From CAKZYD01 sp039814715 (GTDB lineage: Bacteria; Pseudomonadota; Alphaproteobacteria; Sphingomonadales; CAKZYD01): a stretch of DNA of 64,000 nucleotides. Shown one piece after another: positions 9,021-17,602 of this stretch. The DNA lies in NCBI GenBank assembly GCA_039814715.1, contig JBCCAR010000011.1:1-64000 (forward strand), read 5' to 3'. Under the pieces are notes generated by a model. The model was not told the DNA's origin. It made no database searches and saw only the letters and a list, made by a program, of their open reading frames with translations. Within the stretch, counting starts at the first letter, position 1, and each line of letters starts with the position of its first letter. Both the position numbers and the translations under genes were made by a program.

Positions 9021-10316
9021 TTAGCTCTCTTGTAGCGCGCGCTCGGAAATATCGGTGATGGGGCTCAAGATGTAATCCATGATCGTGCGCTTGCCGCCAA
9101 GGACGCTCACATCCGCCACCATCCCCGGCAGAATGGGCAGCTCATTGCTGCCATCGCCAATCTTGTCAGACTGTGTACGCACCGTAATGCGGTAAAGGCG
9201 TTGGCCATCTTCTTGCTCAATCGCATCAGCAGAAATGGTCTCTAGCGTGCCTTCAAGAGCGCCGTAGGTCGCAAAATCATAAGCCGATAACGTGACCCGC
9301 GCGCCCTGCCCGGGCCGCAGGAACGCGATGTCTTTGGGGTCGACAAAGGCTTCGACCTGCAACGTATCACCGATCGGCACCAGCTCGATCATCGTCTCAC
9401 CAGGCTGAACCACAGCGCCAATAGTGGAAAAGTTGAGGGTATTGACAGTCCCAGCGATGGGCGCGCGCACATCCGTCCGCGTCACCCGGTCTTGCAAAGC
9501 GGGCAAGGCGGTGCGCGCTTCGGTGAGCTCTGTGCGCGCCTGCGTTAACGCGCTTGCAGCTTCCGATTTAAAGCGCTCTTCAATGCCAGAGAGCTCATAT
9601 TCCACTTCTTCCAGGGCGGCCTGCGCGCGCTGCGCGGCCAGTGTGGCAAGGCGAATATCGCCTTTGGCTGTGGCTTCGCGCTGCTGGGCGCGCAGCAATT
9701 CAATCCGCGGCTCAATGCCCTTCGCCACCAAAGGGGCCAGCATCTCGACTTCCTGGCGAGAAAGCTGCTCATTCTCCCGCGCGGTCGCCGCTGCCACCTT
9801 CGCTTCTGACAGAGCGCTGCGACGCTGAATGAGGATGGATTGTTTGACATTTTTCGTCGATGTGAGCTCTGCCAGCCGCGCGTCAAATAGTGCGCGCTCT
9901 GTGGCAACAATTTTAGGAGCACTTGCCTCTAGCGCAGGGTCAAACACCGGCTGAGCTAATGCGGTTTCTGCTTCTAAGCGCGCCACTTTCGCTGAGAGCG
10001 CGTTAAAGCTTTCCTGCCCAGTGGTATAGGCTGCGTTAAACTGCGTCGTATCGAGCCGCATCAAGGTCTGGCCCGCTTCAACTTGATCGCCTTCGCCAAC
10101 CAAGACGGCTTCTACAATGCCGCCTTCCAAGTTTTGAATAACCTGCATTTGGCGCGATGGAATGACCCGGCCTTGGCCGCGGGTCACTTCATCTAGTTCA
10201 GCAAAGCTCGCCCAGATGATGAGCGTCAGCAGCGTTCCCGCAATGAGATAAAACAGGATGGAGGCGGCCCTGGCAGGCGCGACAGGCAAATCTTCTTCAT
10301 AGGTGAGATCGCTCAT
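9021..10316 (-). CDS. Type I secretion periplasmic adaptor (HlyD family)
   Basis: A 431-residue HlyD/LapC-type adaptor. A single N-terminal transmembrane helix (ASILFYLIAGTLLTLIIW, about 17-34) is followed by the family segment GQGRVIPSRQMQVIQNLEGG, a long coiled coil at about 90-280, a lipoyl return (DVRAPIAGTVNTLNF) and a C-terminal barrel. It should bridge the ABC exporter to TolC during one-step secretion from cytoplasm to outside. Its start overlaps the ABC gene stop by four bases. It is the last gene of the leftward tolC-ABC-hlyD operon. Confidence 0.93.
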   Translation of the reverse strand: MSDLTYEEDLPVAPARAASILFYLIAGTLLTLIIWASFAELDEVTRGQGRVIPSRQMQVIQNLEGGIVEAVLVGEGDQVEAGQTLMRLDTTQFNAAYTTGQESFNALSAKVARLEAETALAQPVFDPALEASAPKIVATERALFDARLAELTSTKNVKQSILIQRRSALSEAKVAAATARENEQLSRQEVEMLAPLVAKGIEPRIELLRAQQREATAKGDIRLATLAAQRAQAALEEVEYELSGIEERFKSEAASALTQARTELTEARTALPALQDRVTRTDVRAPIAGTVNTLNFSTIGAVVQPGETMIELVPIGDTLQVEAFVDPKDIAFLRPGQGARVTLSAYDFATYGALEGTLETISADAIEQEDGQRLYRITVRTQSDKIGDGSNELPILPGMVADVSVLGGKRTIMDYILSPITDISERALQES

Positions 10317-12052
10317 GCGCCCTGCGCTCCCCCGCTTGAAATGGTCCCGCCTGCCCCAGCGCTCACAGCCATGCTTTTCAGTACATCATCGCGTGGGCCG
10401 GCAGACACGACCCTGCCTTTGTCCATTAAAATGATCTTATCAACAAGCTTCAGCAGGGTGCCGCGGTGCGTAATCAGCACCAGCGTTTTATCTTCTAAAA
10501 GCGGCTTTAAGCGCGAGGTCAGCGCATTTTCCGTGTTGATGTCCATGGCAGAGGTCGGCTCATCCATCACAAGAATAGATGGGCTACCCGCCATGGCGCG
10601 CGCAATGGCGATGGACTGCTTTTGCCCGCCTGAGAGCCCTTCGCCGCGATCTGATAAACGAAGATGATATCCATTGGGACGACCGCCAATAAAATCATGC
10701 ACACCGGCAGCTTTCGAGACGGCAAGCAAATCCTCGTCGGTGCCATCCGGCGTGCGCAGCAAAATGTTCTCCCGCACCGAGCCTGAGAACAAAGTGACGT
10801 CCTGCAGCACAGCGCCCATTTGGCGGCGCAGGTCGTCGGGATGAATTTGCCGCACGTCCGTCTCGTCCACCAACACTTGGCCGTCGCTGGCGCCATAAAG
10901 CCCGAGCATGAGGCGCAAAAGCGTGGACTTGCCCGAGCCGATCTTGCCCAAAATGGCGACTTTCTCGCCTGGCGCGATATCAATATTTACATTACGCAGA
11001 ACCCAGTCTGCCTCGCCAGGATAGCGGAAGCTGACATTTTTAAAGCTAATCGCGCCATCGAGATTGGCATGGCGCACATAGTCTATTTCCTGGCGCACAT
11101 CGGTATCTGTCCCCATCAGCTCCGAGAGCGCTGAATAGGCCGCGCGGGCGCTGTTGATACGGCTCAGCACATTGGCAATTTGGCTCAGCGGCGCGAGCGT
11201 GCGGCCGGTCAAAATCACGCAGGCGATGAGCGCGCCCATGGACATGACGCCGCTCGAGACCAAGAACACGCCTGCTACGACAATGCCCACTTGGCTGATC
11301 TGCTGCGCGCTGGTTGCAACATTGATGGCCAGCTGGCTGAAGATGCGGCTGCGGCGGTTGGTTTGGGCATGCCCAGCAATCGCTTGGCGCCAGCGCTTGG
11401 CCATCACAGGCCCTGCACCAAGCGCTTTAACGGTTTCAAGGCCGGAGACTGTTTCAACCAGGACGGCGTGCTTGTCCTGACCTTCTTCCATAGCTTGGTC
11501 CGCCAAAGATTTAAGCGCTGGCTGAATGAGCAGGCCAACAAGAAATACGAGCGGTACAGCAAGCAGCGGCACCAGCACTGCCGGCCCGCCGATCAACCAG
11601 ATGACGAACAAAAACAGAAATATAAACGGCAAATCCACAACGGCGACCAGCGTGGCGGAGGTGAAGAAATCGCGCAGCGTTTCAAACTCGCGCACGCGCG
11701 ATGCAAAGGCACCAGGCGGAATATTGCGCGTTGAAATACGCACATCCAGCACGCGGTTGAACAGAGCTGAGCCGACGACCGTGTCAACGCGCTGGCCCGC
11801 GACATCAATGAAATAGCCGCGCAGGGACCGCAGCACAAAATCCGCACTGAGCGCGATCACCATCCCGATTGTGAGCGCGATCAAGCTTTCCGTTGCATTG
11901 TTCGGGATCACGCGATCATAGACAACCATGGTGAACAAACTGGTGCCAAGCGATAAGATATTCACAAAGGCAGCAGCCAGAATGACCTGGATATAGATGC
12001 CTTTATTCGCCTTGAGCGGACCCCAAAGCCAATGCTGGTCAGTTTTCGCCAT
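10313..12052 (-). CDS. Type I secretion ABC exporter (LapB-like, no C39 domain)
   Basis: A 579-residue fused permease-ATPase. Six TM segments span about 15-300 and include a segment typical of LapB/LssB exporters (LFTMVVYDRVIPNNATESL). The nucleotide-binding domain has Walker A GKIGSGKST, signature LSGGQKQ, Walker B ILVMDEPTSAMD and switch ITHR. LapB-type exporters usually carry an N-terminal C39-peptidase-like domain of roughly 120 residues; here the TM block starts almost at once, so that domain is absent. The start at 12052 follows the tolC stop by four bases; upstream in-frame codons lie inside tolC. The likely substrate is an RTX-type repeat protein encoded elsewhere. Confidence 0.92.
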   Translation of the reverse strand: MAKTDQHWLWGPLKANKGIYIQVILAAAFVNILSLGTSLFTMVVYDRVIPNNATESLIALTIGMVIALSADFVLRSLRGYFIDVAGQRVDTVVGSALFNRVLDVRISTRNIPPGAFASRVREFETLRDFFTSATLVAVVDLPFIFLFLFVIWLIGGPAVLVPLLAVPLVFLVGLLIQPALKSLADQAMEEGQDKHAVLVETVSGLETVKALGAGPVMAKRWRQAIAGHAQTNRRSRIFSQLAINVATSAQQISQVGIVVAGVFLVSSGVMSMGALIACVILTGRTLAPLSQIANVLSRINSARAAYSALSELMGTDTDVRQEIDYVRHANLDGAISFKNVSFRYPGEADWVLRNVNIDIAPGEKVAILGKIGSGKSTLLRLMLGLYGASDGQVLVDETDVRQIHPDDLRRQMGAVLQDVTLFSGSVRENILLRTPDGTDEDLLAVSKAAGVHDFIGGRPNGYHLRLSDRGEGLSGGQKQSIAIARAMAGSPSILVMDEPTSAMDINTENALTSRLKPLLEDKTLVLITHRGTLLKLVDKIILMDKGRVVSAGPRDDVLKSMAVSAGAGGTISSGGAQGA

Positions 12053-12056
12053 AGCC

Positions 12057-13430
12057 TTAGTTCCGCCCCCAAATCTCTTGCGCGCTGGCGAAGCTAAAGC
12101 TGACGCCAAAGGCGGGCAAGAGTTCGCCTGTTTGTGCCATTACGCGGTAGTGCGCCAAATCACGCTCCAGGCGGCCATCTAAAAGCGTGATGGCTGCGCT
12201 GAAATAGTCCTGCTCAGCCTGCAGCAAATCAAGCAAGGTCCCGCGGGCGACGGCAAACTGCTGCACAAACGCATCGCGCGCATCCCTGTTGGCTTTTAGC
12301 GCAAACTGCAGCGTCTCAAGCTGCCGATTGAGAACGCCAAGCTCGCGGATGGCGATGCGCACATCGCGCTCGACTTCTAGCCGCGCTTGGTCTTCTTGAA
12401 ATTGCGCTTGGCGGGTGCGCTGAATGGCTTGGCGTTCCCGCGCTTTGCGGGCCCCGCCAGCAAACAAGTCATAATCCATGACCAGCCGGCCGCGCACATC
12501 ATAATTGTCGTTGTTTTCAAACACGCCAAATTTGGTTGCATCCACCGCAACAGACACGCTTGGCAGATTGCCGCGTTCAATGGCTTTTTGATCCAGCTGG
12601 GCCGCGCGCGCATTCGCAGTCGCGCGCGCTAAAGCGGGGTTTGCCGTCAATGCCTGGGAGAGCGATTCTTCTTCAACGCTGTCCGCGCCCGCCACCAGCT
12701 GCGGGCGCTCAAACACGCCTGGTTCAACTTGGAAAAGCTGTTGGTAGCGGCTGATAGCGCCAGCAAGGCCGCGGTCGAAGGATGCAAGCTGCGCCTGGGC
12801 CGTCGCTTTGCGTGCAGCCACGCGCGCCACGTCCTGAATAGAGCCAACACCGTTGTCATAACGCTCAGTCACTTGGCCCAAAATATCATCATGGCGGGCG
12901 ACCAGCTCTTCGCCAACACGGCGCAGCAAGCGAAATTGTACGACTTCAAGATAGGCTGAAATGGCATCTAGCGTGATTTGATTGGCCACGACTTCGGTAT
13001 TGGCTTCTGCTTCGTCCATGCGCACATCGGCAGCGTCCATCCGCGCGAAGGTGGCACCGCTATCAAATAATAACTGCTGGCCATAAAGCCTGGCATCTAC
13101 GCGCTCGCGCGGCCTGGATCGCTCGACCAAAATATCCGCTTCATCCCCAAAACTGGAGGAGAATTCCCGCTGGCCGGACACACCGACGCCCACGGTGGGC
13201 AAGAGCGCGGCTTTGGCTTCCCGCCGTGTCTGCTTCGCTTCCGTGCGTTGCGCAATGGCGGATTTCACAGCCGGATTTAAATCCACGGCAGAGCGCACAG
13301 CGTCAATAAACGCGTCAGCATCGACTGCAGCTGGCAACACAAAGTCCCGCGGCGCTTCACCGCCAGGCTCCTGCGCATAAGCGGGGCTAAAGGCCAAGCA
13401 AAGCAGTATGATGAAAATAGCGCGGATCAT
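12057..13430 (-). CDS. TolC-family outer membrane channel
   Basis: A 457-residue outer-membrane factor that should form the trimeric exit duct for the adjacent type I system. It has a clear signal peptide (MIRAIFIILLCLAFSPAYAQ) and then the paired TolC repeats, mostly helical, with a NPAVKSA segment near the start of the mature protein and a second NPALARA segment at about 250, the usual internal duplication. It is the first gene of the leftward operon and is followed within four bases by the ABC gene. It might also serve the nearby RND pump, which lacks its own channel; that is inference. Confidence 0.92.
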   Translation of the reverse strand: MIRAIFIILLCLAFSPAYAQEPGGEAPRDFVLPAAVDADAFIDAVRSAVDLNPAVKSAIAQRTEAKQTRREAKAALLPTVGVGVSGQREFSSSFGDEADILVERSRPRERVDARLYGQQLLFDSGATFARMDAADVRMDEAEANTEVVANQITLDAISAYLEVVQFRLLRRVGEELVARHDDILGQVTERYDNGVGSIQDVARVAARKATAQAQLASFDRGLAGAISRYQQLFQVEPGVFERPQLVAGADSVEEESLSQALTANPALARATANARAAQLDQKAIERGNLPSVSVAVDATKFGVFENNDNYDVRGRLVMDYDLFAGGARKARERQAIQRTRQAQFQEDQARLEVERDVRIAIRELGVLNRQLETLQFALKANRDARDAFVQQFAVARGTLLDLLQAEQDYFSAAITLLDGRLERDLAHYRVMAQTGELLPAFGVSFSFASAQEIWGRN

Positions 13431-13460
13431 AGCGACAGGTTAAACCCCTGTAATACGGCA

Positions 13461-13495
13461 AAAGCCGGGCAGCGACAGCATCGCATCCCGGCTTT
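13461..13495 (-). terminator. Rho-independent terminator after pckG
   Basis: AAAGCCGGG (13461-13469) pairs perfectly with CCCGGCTTT (13487-13495) across a 17-base loop. Read leftward, the stem ends in a short T run (CTTTTGCC). It lies 25 bases past the pckG stop and just upstream of tolC, which is read the same way, so it should separate the two transcripts. Confidence 0.65.
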
Positions 13496-13519
13496 GCGTA
13501 GCGGCATAGCGCCAAGCAG

Positions 13520-15337
13520 CTAAGCTGCTGGCAATTGCCATGTCGCAGGTGCTCCTGACAAACGCCGGAGCATGTCCTCACGCTCATCTTCCAGCGCGCT
13601 CGGTAAGCGTTCGCCAAACAGATCAAAATGGGTTTTTTGGTCGTGAACTTCAGCGATGGCCGCCTCAGTGTCGATTTCCATGAGGCGATTAAACTGGGCG
13701 CGCTCAAACTCCATGCCGTCCCAGTTCATGTCTTCATGATGGGGCATCTTACCAAAGGGGCTTTCGATTGTGTCCACTTTACCGTGCACGCGGTCGATAA
13801 TCCACTTCATGACGCGCATATTCTCGCCAAAACCAGGCCACATGAAGCGGCCGTCTTCGTCCTTGCGGAACCAATTCACACGGAACATTTTAGGTAAGTT
13901 TTGGTAGGTATCGCTGAAGCTGAGCCAGTGGCCCCAATAATCAGCCATATTATAGCCGCAAAACGGCAACATCGCCATGGGATCGCGGCGGATGGCGGCT
14001 TGGTTTTCCGCCGCTGCTGTGGCTTCTGAGCCCATGGTGGCGGCCATGTAAACGCCGTGGCTCCAGTCACGCGCCTCATAGACGAGCGGGAAGGTTTTGC
14101 TCAGACGGCCGCCAAACACAAAGGCATCGATAGGCACGCCGGCTGGGTCATCATAGGCGGGGTCCACGCTCTCGCACTGGTCAACACCCACACAAAAACG
14201 CGCATTGGGATGGGCTGCTTTTGTGCCCATGTCAGGCGTCCAATCATTGCCCTTCCAGTCAATCAAATGCGCTGGCGCTTCTTTGGTCATCCCTTCCCAC
14301 CACACATCGCCGTCATCTGTCATGGCGACGTTGGTGAAAATGGTGTTCTTTTCTACCAGCTTCATGGCTGTCGGGTTTGAGCTATAGCTGGTGCCAGGGG
14401 CGACGCCAAAATACCCGTTTTCAGGATTGATCGCGCGCAGCTTGCCAGAGGCATCGGGCTTAATCCATGCGATGTCATCGCCAACGGTCCAAGCTTTCCA
14501 ACCTTCAAACCCTTCCGGCGGAATGATCATGGCGAGGTTGGTTTTACCGCAGGCCGATGGGAAGGCAGCGCCCAAATACGTCTTCTCACCTTCAGGGCTT
14601 TCAAGGCCCAGGATGAGCATATGTTCAGCCAGCCAACCTTCTTCGCGCGCCATGGAGGACGCGATGCGCAGGGCAAAACACTTTTTGCCAAGCAGCGCAT
14701 TGCCGCCATAGCCAGACCCAAAGGACCAAATCTCCCGCGTCTCCGGGAAGTGCACGATGTATTTGTTATCCGCATTGCAAGGCCATGCAACATCGGCCTG
14801 GCCTGGCTCTAGCGGCGCGCCAAGCGAATGCAGGCACGGCACAAACGCGCCATCACTGCCAAGAACGTCAAGCGCGCCCTGGCCCATACGCGTCATGGTG
14901 CGCATTGAAACCACGACATAAGGACTGTCAGTGATTTGAACGCCGATGTGGGCAATGTCTGACCCAAGCGGCCCCATGGAGAAGGGGATCACGTACATGG
15001 TGCGCCCTTTCATGCAGCCCTCAAACAGGCCTTTGAGAAGCGACTTCATTTCATAGCGGTCGCGCCAGTTGTTGGTTGGGCCCGCATCTTCTTCTTTATC
15101 AGAACAGATATATGTGCGGTCTTCGACCCGCGCGACATCGGCTGGATCAGAGCGGCATAGATATGAGCCGGGGCGCTTTTCTTCATTGAGTTTGATGAAG
15201 GTGCCGGACGCAACCAACTCATCGCAAAACTTTTGATATTCTCCCTGAGAGCCGTCGCACCAATAGATATTCTCTGGCTGGGTCATTGCCGCGATTGTGC
15301 TCACCCAGTCGTTTAGGTTTTGGTTGGTTGATCCCAT
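13520..15337 (-). CDS. pckG: Phosphoenolpyruvate carboxykinase (GTP)
   Basis: A 605-residue GTP-dependent PEPCK that interconverts oxaloacetate and phosphoenolpyruvate for gluconeogenesis. The kinase-1a P-loop of this family is seen as FPSACGKTN. Other family segments are SFGSGYGGNALLGKKC and the early YWCDGS. The length matches the GTP class (about 600) rather than the ATP class (about 530). The start at 15337 has AGGAGG 11 bases upstream and begins just before the conserved N terminus; the open frame runs to 15403. The gene is monocistronic with its own terminator and is divergent from an Lrp-type regulator. Confidence 0.95.
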   Translation of the reverse strand: MGSTNQNLNDWVSTIAAMTQPENIYWCDGSQGEYQKFCDELVASGTFIKLNEEKRPGSYLCRSDPADVARVEDRTYICSDKEEDAGPTNNWRDRYEMKSLLKGLFEGCMKGRTMYVIPFSMGPLGSDIAHIGVQITDSPYVVVSMRTMTRMGQGALDVLGSDGAFVPCLHSLGAPLEPGQADVAWPCNADNKYIVHFPETREIWSFGSGYGGNALLGKKCFALRIASSMAREEGWLAEHMLILGLESPEGEKTYLGAAFPSACGKTNLAMIIPPEGFEGWKAWTVGDDIAWIKPDASGKLRAINPENGYFGVAPGTSYSSNPTAMKLVEKNTIFTNVAMTDDGDVWWEGMTKEAPAHLIDWKGNDWTPDMGTKAAHPNARFCVGVDQCESVDPAYDDPAGVPIDAFVFGGRLSKTFPLVYEARDWSHGVYMAATMGSEATAAAENQAAIRRDPMAMLPFCGYNMADYWGHWLSFSDTYQNLPKMFRVNWFRKDEDGRFMWPGFGENMRVMKWIIDRVHGKVDTIESPFGKMPHHEDMNWDGMEFERAQFNRLMEIDTEAAIAEVHDQKTHFDLFGERLPSALEDEREDMLRRLSGAPATWQLPAA

Positions 15338-15686
15338 TGGGGGTCCGGCCTCCTGTTTGTCAAACGCTCGCGCTGCCATAGGGCTGTAACAGCAAAGTCT
15401 CACTTAATTTTTAAAGGCGCGCACCATAGGGGGGCACGTGACCAGACTCAACTGCCAAAGCCAATAAAAGCCGCAGATGGGGGCGTGGTTAAGTGTGCTC
15501 GTTAACATTCGCTGAGAAATCACAATCATCTGTCATGTTATGGTGCAAGCAAACCCCGCGCGGAAGCGAATCACTTGAGTTTATTTCACCGCTTTCACGC
15601 CTATGGCGGCTCTTATAACCGAACAAAATACCGCAGCGTGCCGGATTATCTTTGATAAACCAGATCAGACACGGTACTTTATTCTA
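15338..15686. promoter_or_regulatory. pckG / lrp divergent intergenic region with dyad
   Basis: About 350 bp without a gene. It must hold the promoters for leftward pckG and the rightward Lrp-type regulator. The one notable element is a 19-bp dyad, GTTAAGTGTGCTCGTTAAC (15488-15506), with perfect five-base arms. It could be a binding site for the adjacent Lrp-family protein. The two TTAA words are nine bases apart, which does not fit the CtrA pattern (seven). No convincing -35/-10 pair was found. Confidence 0.35.
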
Positions 15687-16169
15687 ATGAAGCCCCGCGC
15701 CCTCGATCCGATTGATTTAGAAATCCTGGCCATCCTGCAAGAGGACGGCCGCATTACCAATCGCAACTTAGCTGAGCAAGTGGGCCTTTCGCCTAGTCCC
15801 TGCCTGGAGCGCGTACGGCGTCTGCAAGACCAAGGTTTCATTAAACGCTTTACGGCGCTGATCGACGTTGAAAAGCTCTACGACCCCGTCTTCGTTTACG
15901 CGCAAATCACGCTTGGCAACCAAGGACGCGGCCAGCAGGGGCAGATTGAAACGCATTTGCGCAGCCAGCCACAAATTGTGCAGCTCGTCGAAGTCAGCGG
16001 GGATTGTGACTATATCGCGCATTTCGTTTGCCCATCGATCGCAGAGTATCAACGCCTAACTGCTGGCCTGCTTGATGACCAAGACCTTGGCGTGGAACGC
16101 ATTGTCTCGCATGTGGTGATGCGCAACGTGAAAGAAGCAAGCGGACTCCCTCTCAACCGCGAAACATAA
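15687..16169 (+). CDS. Lrp/AsnC-family transcriptional regulator
   Basis: A 160-residue feast/famine regulator. The N-terminal helix-turn-helix is plain (LDPIDLEILAILQEDGRITNRNL... through LSPSPCLERVRRLQDQGFI). The C-terminal RAM ligand domain ends in SHVVMRNVKEASGLPL. The start at 15687 begins the family sequence; the frame is open upstream to 15603. It is followed after 184 bp by rocD and an arginine-dihydrolase-like gene in the same direction, so arginine or ornithine is the likely effector and those genes the likely targets. This is inferred from neighbourhood. Confidence 0.9.
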   Translation: MKPRALDPIDLEILAILQEDGRITNRNLAEQVGLSPSPCLERVRRLQDQGFIKRFTALIDVEKLYDPVFVYAQITLGNQGRGQQGQIETHLRSQPQIVQLVEVSGDCDYIAHFVCPSIAEYQRLTAGLLDDQDLGVERIVSHVVMRNVKEASGLPLNRET

Positions 16170-16353
16170 GCGATTCTTTGTCCCATGCACTAGCGCAGAA
16201 CTTAATTCTGAAAAACTACTGCTAGACGCAACCATATTGACAAAAGACGATCTCAATCAACTCATAAAATAACAGGGATTGCAAGGCCCTGAGGGTTCAT
16301 GCATCCTGCCGTCTTCATGACAGAATTTTATTTTGCCGGAAGGAGGCCTGGGC

Positions 16354-17589
16354 ATGCGTGCAATGGATTTGGAGCAGCATTACTGTGCGCACAATTATAC
16401 GCCGCTCGACGTTGAAGTGGCCAGCGGAGACGGTGCCTGGCTCACCGACAGTGATGGCAAGCGCTATCTGGACATGATGAGCGCGTATTCCGCCGTGAGC
16501 CACGGCCATGGGCATCCGCGCATTATCAAAGCTCTGACAGACCAGCTCGGCCGCGTGGCTGTGACTTCCCGCGCGTTTTATACTGATAAGCTTGGCCCTT
16601 TTTTGGAGAAGCTCTGCGCGGTGAGCGGCTTTGAGGCAGCGCTGCCCATGAACACAGGCGCAGAAGCCGTTGAAACAGCCATCAAAGCTGCGCGGCGCTG
16701 GGGCTACGCGGTCAAGAGCATTTCCAGCGACCAAGCCGAGATCATCGTTGGCACCAATAATTTTCACGGCCGCACGACGACTATCGTCAGCTTTTCAACC
16801 GATGATGAATACAAACGCCAATTTGGCCCCTTTAGCGGCGGCTTTGTCTCGGCAAACTATGGCGATATTCACGCCTTTGAAGCAGCGATTACGCCCGACA
16901 CCTGCGCCATCATGATTGAGCCCATCCAAGGCGAAGCTGGCATTGTCGCGCCGCCCGATGGCTTCTTAACCAAGCTGCGCGCGCTGTGCGACAAACACAA
17001 CGTCCTGCTCATCTTAGATGAAATCCAATCCGGCCTTGGGCGCACGGGCAAAATGTTTGCCTTCCAGCATGAAGACATGCGCCCGGATGGCTTGATTTTG
17101 GGCAAAGCACTGGGCGGCGGTGTCTTGCCGGTCTCAGCCTTTTTGGCGGATAAGGCTGTTATGGACTTGTTCGGCCCTGGCAGCCATGGCTCTACCTTCG
17201 GCGGCAATCCGCTGGCAGCGGCGGTCGCGATGGAAGCGCTGGCTGTGCTGGAAGAGGAAGACCTGATCGGCCGCAGCGCTGAGCTTGGCGCCATGATGAA
17301 AAGCCGCATTGAGCGCATGAAATCCCCGCTTATCCGGCAAGTGCGCGGGAAAGGCCTTTGGCTGGGCGTTGAGTTCTGGCCGGAGAAGGCCCAAGCCAAG
17401 GACGTGGTCCTGCGCCTCAAAGATCGAATGATTTTGGCCAAAGAGACCCATGCCACCACCCTACGCCTGGCGCCGCCACTGGTTATCGACAAAGCTGACC
17501 TTGAATGGGCTCTGACGCAGTTTGAAAGCGTTTTGCAAGAAGTTGAGCGCGGCAGCTACCGAGACGCTGAGTGCCATGCTGCGGAATAA
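16354..17589 (+). CDS. rocD: Ornithine aminotransferase
   Basis: A 411-residue class III PLP aminotransferase that moves the delta-amino group of ornithine to 2-oxoglutarate, giving glutamate-5-semialdehyde. The N-terminal YCAHNYTPLDVEV matches the ornithine aminotransferase pattern. NTGAEAVETAIKAARRWGY binds the cofactor phosphate, LILDEIQSGLGRTGK precedes the PLP lysine in LGKALGGGVLPVSA, and the C terminus holds TLRLAPPLVI. The start at 16354 has GGAAGGAGG with seven bases of spacing. It is followed 13 bases later by the arginine-dihydrolase-like gene, which should supply its substrate. Confidence 0.94.
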   Translation: MRAMDLEQHYCAHNYTPLDVEVASGDGAWLTDSDGKRYLDMMSAYSAVSHGHGHPRIIKALTDQLGRVAVTSRAFYTDKLGPFLEKLCAVSGFEAALPMNTGAEAVETAIKAARRWGYAVKSISSDQAEIIVGTNNFHGRTTTIVSFSTDDEYKRQFGPFSGGFVSANYGDIHAFEAAITPDTCAIMIEPIQGEAGIVAPPDGFLTKLRALCDKHNVLLILDEIQSGLGRTGKMFAFQHEDMRPDGLILGKALGGGVLPVSAFLADKAVMDLFGPGSHGSTFGGNPLAAAVAMEALAVLEEEDLIGRSAELGAMMKSRIERMKSPLIRQVRGKGLWLGVEFWPEKAQAKDVVLRLKDRMILAKETHATTLRLAPPLVIDKADLEWALTQFESVLQEVERGSYRDAECHAAE

Positions 17590-17602
17590 TCAGGTGGGGC
17601 AG

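Noticed and set aside
15488..15506. CtrA binding site
   Set aside because: The two TTAA words are nine bases apart, not the seven of the CtrA consensus; kept only as a dyad.
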